From Bacteroidota bacterium (GTDB taxonomy: Bacteria; Bacteroidota; Bacteroidia; Bacteroidales; JAAUTT01): DNA of 43,868 nt. The stretch lies in NCBI GenBank assembly GCA_030706405.1, contig JAUZOO010000019.1, positions 1 to 43,868 on the forward strand, written 5' to 3'. Numbering within the stretch: position 1 is the first letter of the stretch; the number at the start of each line of letters is the position of its first letter. The notes under the pieces were generated by a model. The model had not been told where the DNA came from. It worked only from the letters and a program-made list of their open reading frames with translations, and made no database searches. The translations under genes were made by a program, and so were the position numbers. Shown here in pieces: positions 36,108 through 43,727 of the stretch.

Positions 36108-36674
36108 TTATGAAACCCTTAAGGAACCTCGAAATCCTCTAACCGCATAGTACGATTCTGCGCCGTTGTGATACACGAATACATGATTGTAGCGCCGATC
36201 ACAAAAGAGTGCGCCGCCGAGTTTTCTGATCTCAGAAGGTGTTTTTATCCAGCTCGATGTTTTGGTATCAAAATTTCCAAGTTCCTGCAACGCTCGATAT
36301 TGTTCTTCTGTTAAAAGTTCAATGCCCATGGCTACGGCCATATCAATGGCGCTATTTTCCGGTTTATATTCTTTTCTTGACTCCAGCCCTTCGCGGTCGT
36401 AACAAACACTTCTGCGGCCTTTAGGACTTTCTGCAGAACAATCGCAAAAGATGTATTCGTCCGTTTTTTCGTCATAACCAACAACATCTGGTTCTCCGCC
36501 AGTTTTTTCCATTTCATTGAGCGACCACAGCTTTTCAGTATTAGCTTCCAGCTTTGCTTGTAGTTTAGCCCATTCAAGACTTTTATGGCGGTTCATATTT
36601 TTCTCAAAACGGACTTTTAATGTTCCAATTAGTTCTTCACGTTTTTCTGGTGATAACTCCTTTTTATTTTCCAT
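36108..36674 (-). CDS. DUF4256 domain protein
   Basis: 188 residues from the ATG at 36674; a TTG nine codons upstream (36701) is open but its codons look non-coding. It matches the DUF4256 family as I know it: SLNEMEKTGGEPDVVGYD, FCDCSAESPKGRRSVCYD, AVAMGIELLTEEQYR, and GALFCDRRYNHVFVYHNGA. No function is known to me. Cytosolic. It is upstream of the flavoprotein on the same strand. Confidence 0.85.
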   Translation of the reverse strand: MENKKELSPEKREELIGTLKVRFEKNMNRHKSLEWAKLQAKLEANTEKLWSLNEMEKTGGEPDVVGYDEKTDEYIFCDCSAESPKGRRSVCYDREGLESRKEYKPENSAIDMAVAMGIELLTEEQYRALQELGNFDTKTSSWIKTPSEIRKLGGALFCDRRYNHVFVYHNGAESYYAVRGFRGSLRVS

Positions 36675-36754
36675 TTTGGCAATGTTTGTTTTACCGTACA
36701 AAGGTCAATAATATTCGTTAAAAAGAGGTTTTTATGAATACAAAAATTAATAAT

Positions 36755-36782
36755 TGTGCCGATAGTGGAAGCTACCGGCACA
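36755..36782 (-). terminator. hairpin terminator after the NADP oxidoreductase gene
   Basis: TGTGCCG and CGGCACA pair, extended by TAG/CTA across one mismatch, with a 6-base loop. It lies 39 bases past the stop of the gene at 36821 and is followed on the minus strand by an A/T-rich stretch. Confidence 0.55.
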
Positions 36783-36820
36783 TTAAGTTTCTATACTTTT
36801 CAAGACGTATTTTTTGAATC

Positions 36821-37471
36821 TTAAAGTTTTCCCTTAGCTTCGACTGCTGTAACTGTTTTGCCCAAAGCTCCAAATTCGTGCAAATCACCAAATACTTCGA
36901 TCCTAATGGATTGGTCTAAGCCGCCTACTCGTACAGGTTCAAAGCCGTTGTCACGAATTAATAGTTCAATGTCTGCATTAATACTGGTATCATCTGTAGC
37001 ATAGAATAATACTGCGGCTTCCGGTTTTTGAAAAGCTGCATTTGCAAGAGAAGCTGCACTTAAAGTTCCCAAAGCTTTTGCCAATTTTGCACCTTTAGGT
37101 AATGCCAGTGAAAGGATTTGACCCGCCGATTCTTTTTCTCCAATGATTTTCTTGAAACCGCCCTTGTCATCAAGCGCAATTGGGTTGGATGGGTCGATAA
37201 TGATTTTCCCCTTCAATTCCGACTCATATTTTGACAATAGTTCTTTTATGGCATCGAACCAAACAGACAATATAATAATGTCAGCTTCTTTAATTGCAGC
37301 ATCTATTTCAACCGCAGTTGCAAGATTTCCTAATTGTTGAGCCAATGATTTTGCAGCTTCTGGTTTTCTGCTTGCAAGGATAACGGGACGATTACCTTTT
37401 ACGAGGTTAGCGGCAACAACTTTTCCAATGCTGCCTAAGCCGATTACGGCTACTTTTGACTTTGTTGACAT
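36821..37471 (-). CDS. NADP-dependent oxidoreductase, F420-reductase-like (YRDG family)
   Basis: 216 residues. The N-terminal Rossmann fold AVIGLGSIGKVVAANLVKGN is followed by SRKPEAA, which favours NADP(H) because the basic residues can bind the 2'-phosphate. Further motifs: IIIDPSNPI and VLFYATDDTSINADIELLI. The fold is that of the F420-dependent NADP reductase family, but many members outside archaea and actinobacteria have no F420; the partner is therefore unknown. It lies 104 bp downstream of a Crp/Fnr regulator on the same strand. Confidence 0.85.
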   Translation of the reverse strand: MSTKSKVAVIGLGSIGKVVAANLVKGNRPVILASRKPEAAKSLAQQLGNLATAVEIDAAIKEADIIILSVWFDAIKELLSKYESELKGKIIIDPSNPIALDDKGGFKKIIGEKESAGQILSLALPKGAKLAKALGTLSAASLANAAFQKPEAAVLFYATDDTSINADIELLIRDNGFEPVRVGGLDQSIRIEVFGDLHEFGALGKTVTAVEAKGKL

Positions 37472-37575
37472 ACTATTTCTTTTTTGTGGTTAATAAATAA
37501 ATTTAACAATGCAAATGTCGTTCGGAAAGAGGCCTTTCCCCAATGAACTACATTAAGAAATAGTATTGATGTAGT

Positions 37576-38184
37576 TTAAGCTTTTGGCTTGCTGCGGTTG
37601 TTTCGTATGCGGCTAAGAAATTCGGGTGTAATGCCTAAAAATGCGGCTATCTGGGTTTGCGGAAGCCGGTTTGATAAATGTGAATACATGTGCATAAAAG
37701 AAAGGTAACGTTCTTCTGCCGTTGAACTTATGTTTTGCAATAAACGTTCCTGAAGCAATATAAAACTGTTTTCTATTAGAACTCTGAAAATACGGTCAAA
37801 CTTTGGAGCTTGTTTGTACAAGGCAATAAGATTGTCGTAACTGATTTGCAGCACCATTGTATCTTCTAGTGCGTCAATGTTTAGCTTAGATACCTTTTGT
37901 CCGTGAAAACTGCCAAGGTCTGTAAGCCACCCATTTTCTGTAGTAAATTGTATAATATGCGCATTGCCTTTGTCGTCTATTTTATACATGCGCAGGCAAC
38001 CCCGAACTACAAAATTGAATTTGGTGCAAATGTCGCCCTCCTGCAATACATATTGTCTGTTGCGATAAAGGCGTGGCTGAAAACTCTCTATAACAAGCTG
38101 GTTTTCTATTTCATTTAATGGAATAAGCCCATTAAAATATTCAAGTAAGGGTTCTATGGAAGCCTGTAATAAATCTTTTTTCAT
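37576..38184 (-). CDS. Crp/Fnr family transcriptional regulator
   Basis: 202 residues. N-terminal cyclic-nucleotide-binding-type beta-barrel at about 25-125 (RQYVLQEGDICTKFNFVVRG). The C-terminal helix-turn-helix is short: TQIAAFLGITPEFLSRIRNN. It has no four-Cys Fe-S pattern and so is not an FNR-type oxygen sensor. It most resembles the many Bacteroidota Crp-like regulators that control a neighbouring oxidoreductase; here the adjacent downstream gene is an NADP-dependent reductase. Confidence 0.9.
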   Translation of the reverse strand: MKKDLLQASIEPLLEYFNGLIPLNEIENQLVIESFQPRLYRNRQYVLQEGDICTKFNFVVRGCLRMYKIDDKGNAHIIQFTTENGWLTDLGSFHGQKVSKLNIDALEDTMVLQISYDNLIALYKQAPKFDRIFRVLIENSFILLQERLLQNISSTAEERYLSFMHMYSHLSNRLPQTQIAAFLGITPEFLSRIRNNRSKPKA

Positions 38185-38310
38185 TTACACCTTATTACTA
38201 ATGCCTTGGTAAATTTAAAATTATTCGGCGAATAGTTGATTATTAGCGGCAACAGTTTGTTTTCAAGCAATAATCGATTTGCAAAATTTTCAGCAAAGGT
38301 TAACGCTATA

Positions 38311-39204
38311 TTATTGTTTAATAAACAAATTGCTGAAGCTTGCTTCCGGGTTGCTTATTTTTAAAATATACACCCCATTACCCAGATTATTAACCGGTAT
38401 CTTGATATTTGTTTCCGTTGGATTTGTTTTTACCGTATAAACAATTTTGCCAGTCAAGCTGATGAGTTTTATATCATACTTTCCGGGATGGTTTAACTGG
38501 ATATTAAAATTGTCGGATGCAGGATTGGGAAAAAGCTTAAAAATATAAGACTCCTTGATAGGGATGGAATTTCTTATTTGATAAGTTACGGATGGATTTG
38601 TCAATATCTTATCATTACTGAGACTACTAAGATATGTCATATCATTACAATGAGACATGTCACTCCGATAGAAATAGTACGTACAGCCCGGAATAATTTT
38701 ATTGGTTGGTTTAATGCAATATTCTATTTCTGTTGTTCCTCGAAAATAGATAGAGGTTTCTAAATCCAATGCAGTCGGACAAAAGATTAGCCCCGACTTA
38801 TAGTTTACAGTATCAATTTGTGAATTATAAGTCAGTTTACTTTTTAATTGTTTTGTGGTGGTATCCAAATGCGCTACAAAATTACTATTTGCGTAGGTGA
38901 AAGGATTGGATGTTCCTCCAACTCCCCACTCATAAGTACTATCCTTAATTATTGAATAGCATTTTAAAAAGCCTAACCAGGTTTCGCAATCATACGTTAC
39001 ATTTTGTAGTTTATATCTTAGCCTTAATACTTTGGTGGTATCATCGATAGTAATTCCTGTTGTATCTGGTGCCATCCATGTAGCATTCTTTTCGTTTCCA
39101 TTATCGTTTCTCCAGCGCCAGCTCGACTCAATGTAAAGCCCGGCAGCATATGAGTGATTGATGATGAATGTGAAAAAAATGAAAAGAAAGGTTAATTTTT
39201 TCAT
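38311..39204 (-). CDS. secreted protein with T9SS C-terminal sorting domain
   Basis: 297 residues. Signal peptide to about 20 (NHSYAAG), a ~190-residue beta-rich unique domain with several cysteines (YDCETW, CYSIIKD, GCTYYFYRSDMSHCND), and a type A sorting domain in the last ~75 residues (FKLFPNPASDNFNIQL ... GVYILKI). Exported by T9SS to the surface. The main domain is not recognised. It is the leftmost gene of the accessory-looking region. Confidence 0.85.
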   Translation of the reverse strand: MKKLTFLFIFFTFIINHSYAAGLYIESSWRWRNDNGNEKNATWMAPDTTGITIDDTTKVLRLRYKLQNVTYDCETWLGFLKCYSIIKDSTYEWGVGGTSNPFTYANSNFVAHLDTTTKQLKSKLTYNSQIDTVNYKSGLIFCPTALDLETSIYFRGTTEIEYCIKPTNKIIPGCTYYFYRSDMSHCNDMTYLSSLSNDKILTNPSVTYQIRNSIPIKESYIFKLFPNPASDNFNIQLNHPGKYDIKLISLTGKIVYTVKTNPTETNIKIPVNNLGNGVYILKISNPEASFSNLFIKQ

Positions 39205-39261
39205 GGGTATGTTTTTCGGTTCTGCTTTTCTGTCGTTTAGTAAAGCCTGGCATTGTACGAT

Positions 39262-39828
39262 TTAATAGTATTTGTCAATCCCGCCAAATCCTGAAATAAG
39301 TTTGTTGTTATGTGTTTTTTGAATAAAGTTTGTTAGTCGTTTGGTAAATTTTTCGGGTCGCTTTCTTGCACTATCAATGAATGCAATTCGTATTCGTTTG
39401 TACGGCTCTGAAAATTTTATATAGTTATTCCAAGCTGTTTTGTCTTTTTTAATTTCATCTAAAATGTCCAAAGGAAAAACATACTCTTTTGAAATAATTT
39501 CCTGAACAGTTTTAAGAAAGGAATGATGAACTAGATTATTTTCGACTAACCATTTCAGTCGTTCTTTATTGGGCTGCGAATAACTGCTCTTAGATTGTCT
39601 TGGAGTAAACCGCTGAATTGTATGGTCTTTGTCGAGGGTTTTATTGGTGCTGTCAATCCAACCAAAACATAAAGCTTCTTCAATCGCATCATTGTATTGA
39701 ATGCGTTGTTCACCAGTTGACTTTTTAGCATAAACCAACCAAACCTCATTCTCAATGTTAAAATGCTGCATAAGCCAATTTCTCCATTCAGTTCTTGTTT
39801 TTATGTTAAGTATCTTGTCAGTTGTCAA
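39262..39828 (-). CDS. YdeI/OmpD-associated family protein
   Basis: 188 residues starting at TTG (39828). The conserved N-terminal TEWRNWL and VWLVYAKKSTG begin before any ATG, so this start is preferred. Seen: EALCFGWIDS and the RFTPRQSKSSYS motif typical of the family, plus a C-terminal DUF1801-like helical tail. Family members have been linked to bacteriocin protection and stress, but the role is unclear. Its TTG overlaps the stop of the truncated hydrolase upstream (bases ATTGA), so the two were once translationally coupled. Confidence 0.85.
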   Translation of the reverse strand: MTTDKILNIKTRTEWRNWLMQHFNIENEVWLVYAKKSTGEQRIQYNDAIEEALCFGWIDSTNKTLDKDHTIQRFTPRQSKSSYSQPNKERLKWLVENNLVHHSFLKTVQEIISKEYVFPLDILDEIKKDKTAWNNYIKFSEPYKRIRIAFIDSARKRPEKFTKRLTNFIQKTHNNKLISGFGGIDKYY

Positions 39829-39960
39829 TTTATTTCATTTATAAAGTTATTCAGAATTTCACTCAATTCTTTCGGTTTACTTATCATAGGTAAATGTTCA
39901 CTGTCAAGTGTCACCACCTTTTGTGCGTTTAGATTTTTTATTATTTGCTTCTGGTGTAAA
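39825..39960 (-). pseudogene. truncated alpha/beta-hydrolase remnant, 3' end only
   Basis: The frame ending in TGA at 39825-39827 reads NLNAQKVVTLDSEHLPMISK and then PKELSEILNNF: the last ~45 residues of an alpha/beta hydrolase, with the catalytic His in DSEHLP and the closing helix. Upstream of about 39960 the frame runs into the stop of the next gene, so the first ~200 residues are missing. This marks the left junction of the inserted accessory DNA. The fragment is too short to be an enzyme. Confidence 0.75.
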
Positions 39961-39962
39961 TA

Positions 39963-40816
39963 TTAAAATTTATCCTTTAATGCTTTCAAGATATTGGGTG
40001 AAATGCCACCAGAAATTATCTTGTTAACTGTCAAATATCCAATTATCTTTTCGTTTTTAACAATCATTGGTGGTGTAGAAGTAATATCATTAAAAGGACT
40101 GTAAGGGCTTATATCACTTCCATAAGTCCCAATATCATTCCATATGCTATTTGATGATATATCGCTGCCATAAGTTCCAATATCATTAAAAATTGAATTC
40201 GAGTTTATTTCATTAGTTAGTGTTCCTAAAAATGTTCTATCAGCGTCTTGAGCTATTATTGAAGCACCTCTAAGTGAATCAATAATTTGGGTATATTGAT
40301 TATTTGTTGATTGACTATTCGAATTATTATTAGAATATCCATCTACATACACAGGAATATCTTTGAATTTATAATCTAAATGCTTGTTAATGCTGGCAAT
40401 AGCGCAATCACCAAATCATTCATAGATATTAATGATTTCTCTGTATAAACGAGGTAATTTACAGTTCCTGTTTTTTTTATTTCTATTCTAACATCTGGAA
40501 AAGAAACATTATTTCCAGCTTGAATTCTAATATCAGGAAAGGAAACGTCGTCACTTGCTCTTACCGTTTTATCTGCTTGAAATTTAGATTTTACTATTAC
40601 AAAGTCTGCTTTAGATTTAATATCTGTAACTCCAACTGTAAAATCATCAAAAGAAATGTTTTCTCCAATTTGAACTTTAATATCCGGAAAAGAAACGCTT
40701 GTTCCAATTTTCACGCTAATATCAGGGTGTGGCAATTCTTCATCAACATAGAAACTAATCTGTGAAAAAGCATTAAATGAAATAGTGATAGCTAAGAATG
40801 TTATGATTTTTCTCAT
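39963..40816 (-). pseudogene. secreted repeat protein split by a 2-bp frameshift
   Basis: Two frames (40816-40376 and 40352-39963) make one protein. The first has a signal peptide (FLAITISFNAFSQ) and 13-residue repeats of the form DIxVxIGxxxSFP. It fails at GCGC, 40402-40405: removing one GC pair restores DLVIAIASINKHLDYKFKDI, joining IPVYVDGY in the second frame. The second half carries two 16-residue repeats (NSIFNDIGTYGSDISS, NSIWNDIGTYGSDISP), then PPMIVKN and GYLTVN. I recall similar SIFNxxGxYGS motifs in proteins of varied bacteria, function unknown. Start chosen at ATG 40816 (signal peptide); 40870 is an earlier in-frame codon. It may be a sequencing or assembly error or a true mutation. 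Confidence 0.8.
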
Positions 40817-40932
40817 AAAGATTCTCTGTTTATATAATGAAGGGGTGTAAAAAGTCATAACAAAACCCAATGGCGCGAAGCCACTACGATAAATGTTTGA
40901 TTATGCCTTAGAATTCGATTGGCAGGCGTAAT

Positions 40933-41736
40933 TTATTTTTTATTCCATTTGTATAATTTTTCAATTTCTTCATGTGTTAATATTCGATTATATATTAGTA
41001 GGTCATCTATTTCACCTTTGAAATTTTTATACCGACCATTTTCACTTTTTCCAATATATAAATCATATTTATTAGAATTGAAAACTAATGAATTATAACT
41101 TGCTTTTCCTCCTCCAAAGTAATCAATATATTCAGTTTCACTGAATGCAACTGCAGCAAATTCAAATTTTCTTTCTCCTCCTCCATTCCATTTAGTTAGT
41201 CCCAATATTGTCAGAAGCTCAATGCCTGGTTTATACTTTATTGCAAAATATAATTGAGAGGAATAATCCCGTTTTGACATTCCAAGTGTAAATCCTAACC
41301 TGGCTGTATCTGATTTAGAAATTATAGATTGCTGCAAAGGATCAGTTAAATCTTCACTATACCAAAAACATATCGTATATTTATTACCATTTAACAACTC
41401 AGAATTATCAATCTTAATGTAACTATTAATTCCATTAAAATGACAAGCTCTTTCTGGCTGGTCAAATCGATCTGAACTATAAGATAAATTATTAGCTATC
41501 CCATCTAATCCGTTTCCACTTGAGTCATTAGCATTTCCATTAAATGGATAGTATGCAACTAATCCCTCAGTTATAAAATCGTCATAATCAAAATAGCTTG
41601 TTGTTTTTACATTCCCTTGAGCTATCTCTTTTTCTTTCCCTTCCCCTTGAGCTATCTCCTTTTCTTTCTCTTTTTCGCATGAGCACATCAGGATAATTGA
41701 CATCATAATGAATAAAATACTTCCAATTGTTTTCAT
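40933..41736 (-). CDS. LamG/concanavalin-A-like domain lipoprotein
   Basis: 267 residues. Lipoprotein signal with lipobox ILMCSC (Cys ~20), then an imperfect duplication KEKEIAQG/KEKEIAQG in the linker, then a LamG-like jelly roll at about 60-265: GLVAYYPFNGNANDSSGNG, a calcium-type CHFNGINSYIKI strand, FKGEIDDLLIYNRILTHEEI at the end. It probably binds carbohydrate or protein at the surface. No catalytic motif seen. Confidence 0.85.
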   Translation of the reverse strand: MKTIGSILFIMMSIILMCSCEKEKEKEIAQGEGKEKEIAQGNVKTTSYFDYDDFITEGLVAYYPFNGNANDSSGNGLDGIANNLSYSSDRFDQPERACHFNGINSYIKIDNSELLNGNKYTICFWYSEDLTDPLQQSIISKSDTARLGFTLGMSKRDYSSQLYFAIKYKPGIELLTILGLTKWNGGGERKFEFAAVAFSETEYIDYFGGGKASYNSLVFNSNKYDLYIGKSENGRYKNFKGEIDDLLIYNRILTHEEIEKLYKWNKK

Positions 41737-41799
41737 AATTTATAATTAATTATTTGTCATTTCTTTAAATCTGATACAGCCTGTTCTAGTTGGCAACGG

Positions 41800-41959
41800 A
41801 CAGGGCTGCAACGCTGGGGATGTCGTGGACGCTAACTTGTCACCCGAGCGAAGCGGTCTGACGGACACAGTTCGTAACCGCTGTATACGAGATCCGTACG
41901 TACAGTGGTGTGAGAGGCTTTCCCCGTTAGGATTTACTGACGGGGCAGTCTACTCGATT
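41800..41959 (+). mobile_element. group II intron 3' end (domains V-VI), truncated remnant
   Basis: Domain V at 41878-41907: CGC triad, stem GCTGTA/TACAGT, an upper helix TACG/CGTA with a 5-base loop, and a CG bulge. Domain VI at 41909-41959: GTGTGAGAGGC, stem CCCCGTTAG/CTGACGGGG (41922-41930 with 41937-41945) and CTACTCGATT, with the bulged branch-point A at 41952. No reverse transcriptase frame and no intron 5' end are present, so this is a 5'-truncated copy. The left limit at 41800 is approximate. It is antisense to all genes around it and its 3' end is 10 bases from the stop of the 41,969 gene. A CGC triad is typical of class C introns. Confidence 0.8.
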
Positions 41960-41968
41960 GCTCTTTAT

Positions 41969-42514
41969 TTAATAATCATCATTTGTTACACTAATATAAT
42001 TAAATCCCAAACTACTCTTATATAAACACAAATCAATTTGTTGTCCTATAGCTATAGAGTCCCAATAGTTAAAATTACAAATCAATCTTTGTGAATCGCC
42101 ATTAATATCCACAACTAATGTGTTAATCTCAGGACTACGAAAATGTGCTTCTTTTCTATATTTATCAATCACAGCAAATCTATCACATTTATCTATGGTT
42201 GATAATCTCTGATTAAGATATGATCCTCCTAATATAAAAACCCCAATAAATCCAGTTGATATAAAAACAGGCGGAAGCCAATAATCTTTTCTCATCCTTT
42301 TATTTACTGCAATATATGGTTTAAGTTTAATTGAAGAATAAATCCCAAGACATAATCCTACCCCACCAGATATAAAAACAAATAAATAGGGATTATAATA
42401 ATTTACAATCTTATGAATCCCAATTATCGAGGTAAATATGCCTACGAAAACAGATAGCAAAACAGAAATTGCTATTATAATTGGAGGCTTCTTTTCATCA
42501 GAATTTTTTATCAT
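41969..42514 (-). CDS. small membrane protein of unknown function
   Basis: 181 residues, not recognised. Three hydrophobic helices at about 10-33, 42-62 and 80-98 (IIIAISVLLSVFVGIFTSII; YLFVFISGGVGLCLGIYS; WLPPVFISTGFIGVFILGG), then a ~80-residue soluble domain ending FNYISVTNDD. It lies between the intron remnant and the structured repeat at 42541-42607, alone on its strand segment. Confidence 0.7.
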   Translation of the reverse strand: MIKNSDEKKPPIIIAISVLLSVFVGIFTSIIGIHKIVNYYNPYLFVFISGGVGLCLGIYSSIKLKPYIAVNKRMRKDYWLPPVFISTGFIGVFILGGSYLNQRLSTIDKCDRFAVIDKYRKEAHFRSPEINTLVVDINGDSQRLICNFNYWDSIAIGQQIDLCLYKSSLGFNYISVTNDDY

Positions 42515-42540
42515 AATCTAACTTCTTGTTGTCTTTTTAC

Positions 42541-42607
42541 GGCTTGCAGCTAACGGTGGGTGTATGCGCCGTTAGGGAAATCGTGGACACTTTCCTATCC
42601 ACCGTTA
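42541..42607. repeat. imperfect inter-gene hairpin, attC-like in form
   Basis: TAACGGTGG (42551-42559) pairs perfectly with CCACCGTTA (42599-42607). Inside, TAGGGAAA (42573-42580) pairs with TTTCCTA (42591-42597) leaving one extra G, and a 10-base loop remains. A long bulge (42560-42572) is on one side only. The asymmetric stem with extrahelical bases recalls folded attC sites, but the RYYYAAC/GTTRRRY core is not present. Confidence 0.5.
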
Positions 42608-42659
42608 CAAACTTTGCCAGCGAGTGATGCACTTGGCATACCAATTAAACCCCAATATT

Positions 42660-43175
42660 TTATACCGCGTGTTGTAGCCCGTTTTTTATTTTATCTTTCA
42701 AATCGCTGTCAATTCTTTTTATCACTAATGTAATCAAATTACTATAAGCAGAATCAATGAAATCAAGTTCTAAGTCAGCACCATTATCCCTAATACTTTC
42801 GCATTGGGCAATCCGTGAGTCATGGAATTGTTTAAAACCTTTGGTTTTGAGTGTAAAGACCGTTGGTGTCAAATACCTTGATTTTCCAAAAACTTTTGTC
42901 TTGCCAATCACTACAAGATAATCAGAATCCAGAATCAAATCACAATCATTAAATGAATAATTCGTTTGATATAGATTTAAATCAAATTTATTTTTCTTTT
43001 TTAAGATGTCAAAGTTCTTAAACCAAACTTTTATATCAGCATGAAATTCTGAAGAATCAGTCGTGTATGATTTAATCATCTGCTTTGCTCTATTTTCAAG
43101 CGAAGAGAAATAAATCCTATAAAAGATAATCGGAAATGATAAAACTAAAATCGCTAAAATTATCTGAATGACCAT
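42660..43175 (-). CDS. single-pass membrane protein of unknown function
   Basis: 171 residues, not recognised. One N-terminal transmembrane helix (VIQIILAILVLSFPIIFY) then a ~150-residue soluble domain with alternating strands (DYLVVIGKTKVFGKSRYL) and a basic C-terminus. It is flanked by an 11-bp inverted repeat: TGTTGTAGCCC at 42670-42680 (overlapping its last codons) and GGGCTACAACA at 43197-43207. The gene and its flanks look like one mobile unit. Confidence 0.7.
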   Translation of the reverse strand: MVIQIILAILVLSFPIIFYRIYFSSLENRAKQMIKSYTTDSSEFHADIKVWFKNFDILKKKNKFDLNLYQTNYSFNDCDLILDSDYLVVIGKTKVFGKSRYLTPTVFTLKTKGFKQFHDSRIAQCESIRDNGADLELDFIDSAYSNLITLVIKRIDSDLKDKIKNGLQHAV

Positions 43176-43196
43176 GCTATTGTCTTTTTTTAAAAT

Positions 43197-43310
43197 GGGC
43201 TACAACATCCCTGTAATCGTATTATGATTATATCCGCATTATCTAAAGAAAGAACCTTTCGGTAAAATGATCATAAAAAATGAGGTAAGCTTTCATAGGG
43301 ATGTATAGCC
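43197..43310. repeat. 114-bp imperfect inverted repeat beside the 42,660 gene
   Basis: GGGCTACAACATCCCT (43197-43212) pairs with AGGGATGTATAGCC (43297-43310) over about 12 of 15 positions, enclosing ~84 bases of AT-rich DNA with smaller palindromes. The left arm also repeats, in inverted form, at 42670-42680. Confidence 0.55.
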
Positions 43311-43355
43311 GTTGTAATGTTCGTTTAAAATTGCGCAAAACGCACAGTTGTTTGC

Positions 43356-43372
43356 AACGCTAATTTAGCGTT
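43356..43372 (+). terminator. terminator-like hairpin, orphan
   Basis: AACGCT and AGCGTT form a 6-bp stem with a 5-base loop followed by CTTTTT. It reads plus, but no plus-strand gene is upstream in the accessory region, so it may have come with mobile DNA. Confidence 0.35.
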
Positions 43373-43523
43373 CTTTTTAAATATTGTTTATCATTTGGGT
43401 AAAAAATAATAAATGGTTAAACAAATTTTTATCGGTTGCAATTACAGAACGCAGTTGGGAAATAATCGTAAGTAAACCGAAGACTGAAAAAGCAGTATTA
43501 AAAAAGTTCTATTGCTGGTTTGT

Positions 43524-43555
43524 AATGCCGTATTGCTACCCTGCAATACGGCATT
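43524..43555. repeat. perfect 13-bp hairpin
   Basis: AATGCCGTATTGC and GCAATACGGCATT are separated by TACCCT. There is no T-run. The ATGCCG/CGGCAT core also occurs in some units of the tandem array just downstream, so the two elements may be related. Confidence 0.55.
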
Positions 43556-43580
43556 GTTGGTTAGCATAAGCGTATTGTAG

Positions 43581-43727
43581 GTTTACAATGCCGCTTCATA
43601 AACCTACAATTTGGCTTCGCGTACCTACAATTTGGCTTCGCGTACCTACAATTTGGCTCCGCATATCTACAATTTGGCTCCGCAAACCTACAATGCCGTT
43701 TCGCAAACCTACAATTTTGCTCCGCAG
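43581..43727. repeat. seven-unit 21-bp tandem repeat
   Basis: Seven head-to-tail units near the consensus ACCTACAATTTGGCTCCGCA plus one base. Units start at 43581, 43602, 43623, 43644, 43665, 43686 and 43707; the two units at 43602 and 43623 are identical. The first unit also lies inside a 12-bp inverted repeat (43574-43585 with 43599-43610). The 21-base period is a whole number of codons, giving a seven-residue repeat (RSQIVGL-like) on the minus strand, but there is no spacer structure as in CRISPR. Confidence 0.9.

Noticed and set aside
40352-40410. Programmed ribosomal frameshift in the repeat protein
   Set aside because: No slippery heptamer or clear downstream pseudoknot is seen. A 2-bp GC duplication explains the shift more simply.
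41825-42025. 66-codon plus-strand frame over the intron remnant
   Set aside because: It runs through domains V and VI of the group II intron, which are structural RNA. It is not a reverse transcriptase or maturase fragment.
43384-43569. 61-codon plus-strand frame
   Set aside because: It crosses the perfect hairpin at 43524-43555, begins at a non-ATG codon and has no protein-like composition.
43581-43727. Tandem array as a CRISPR
   Set aside because: Units are head-to-tail without spacers, only 21 bp long, and no cas genes are present.
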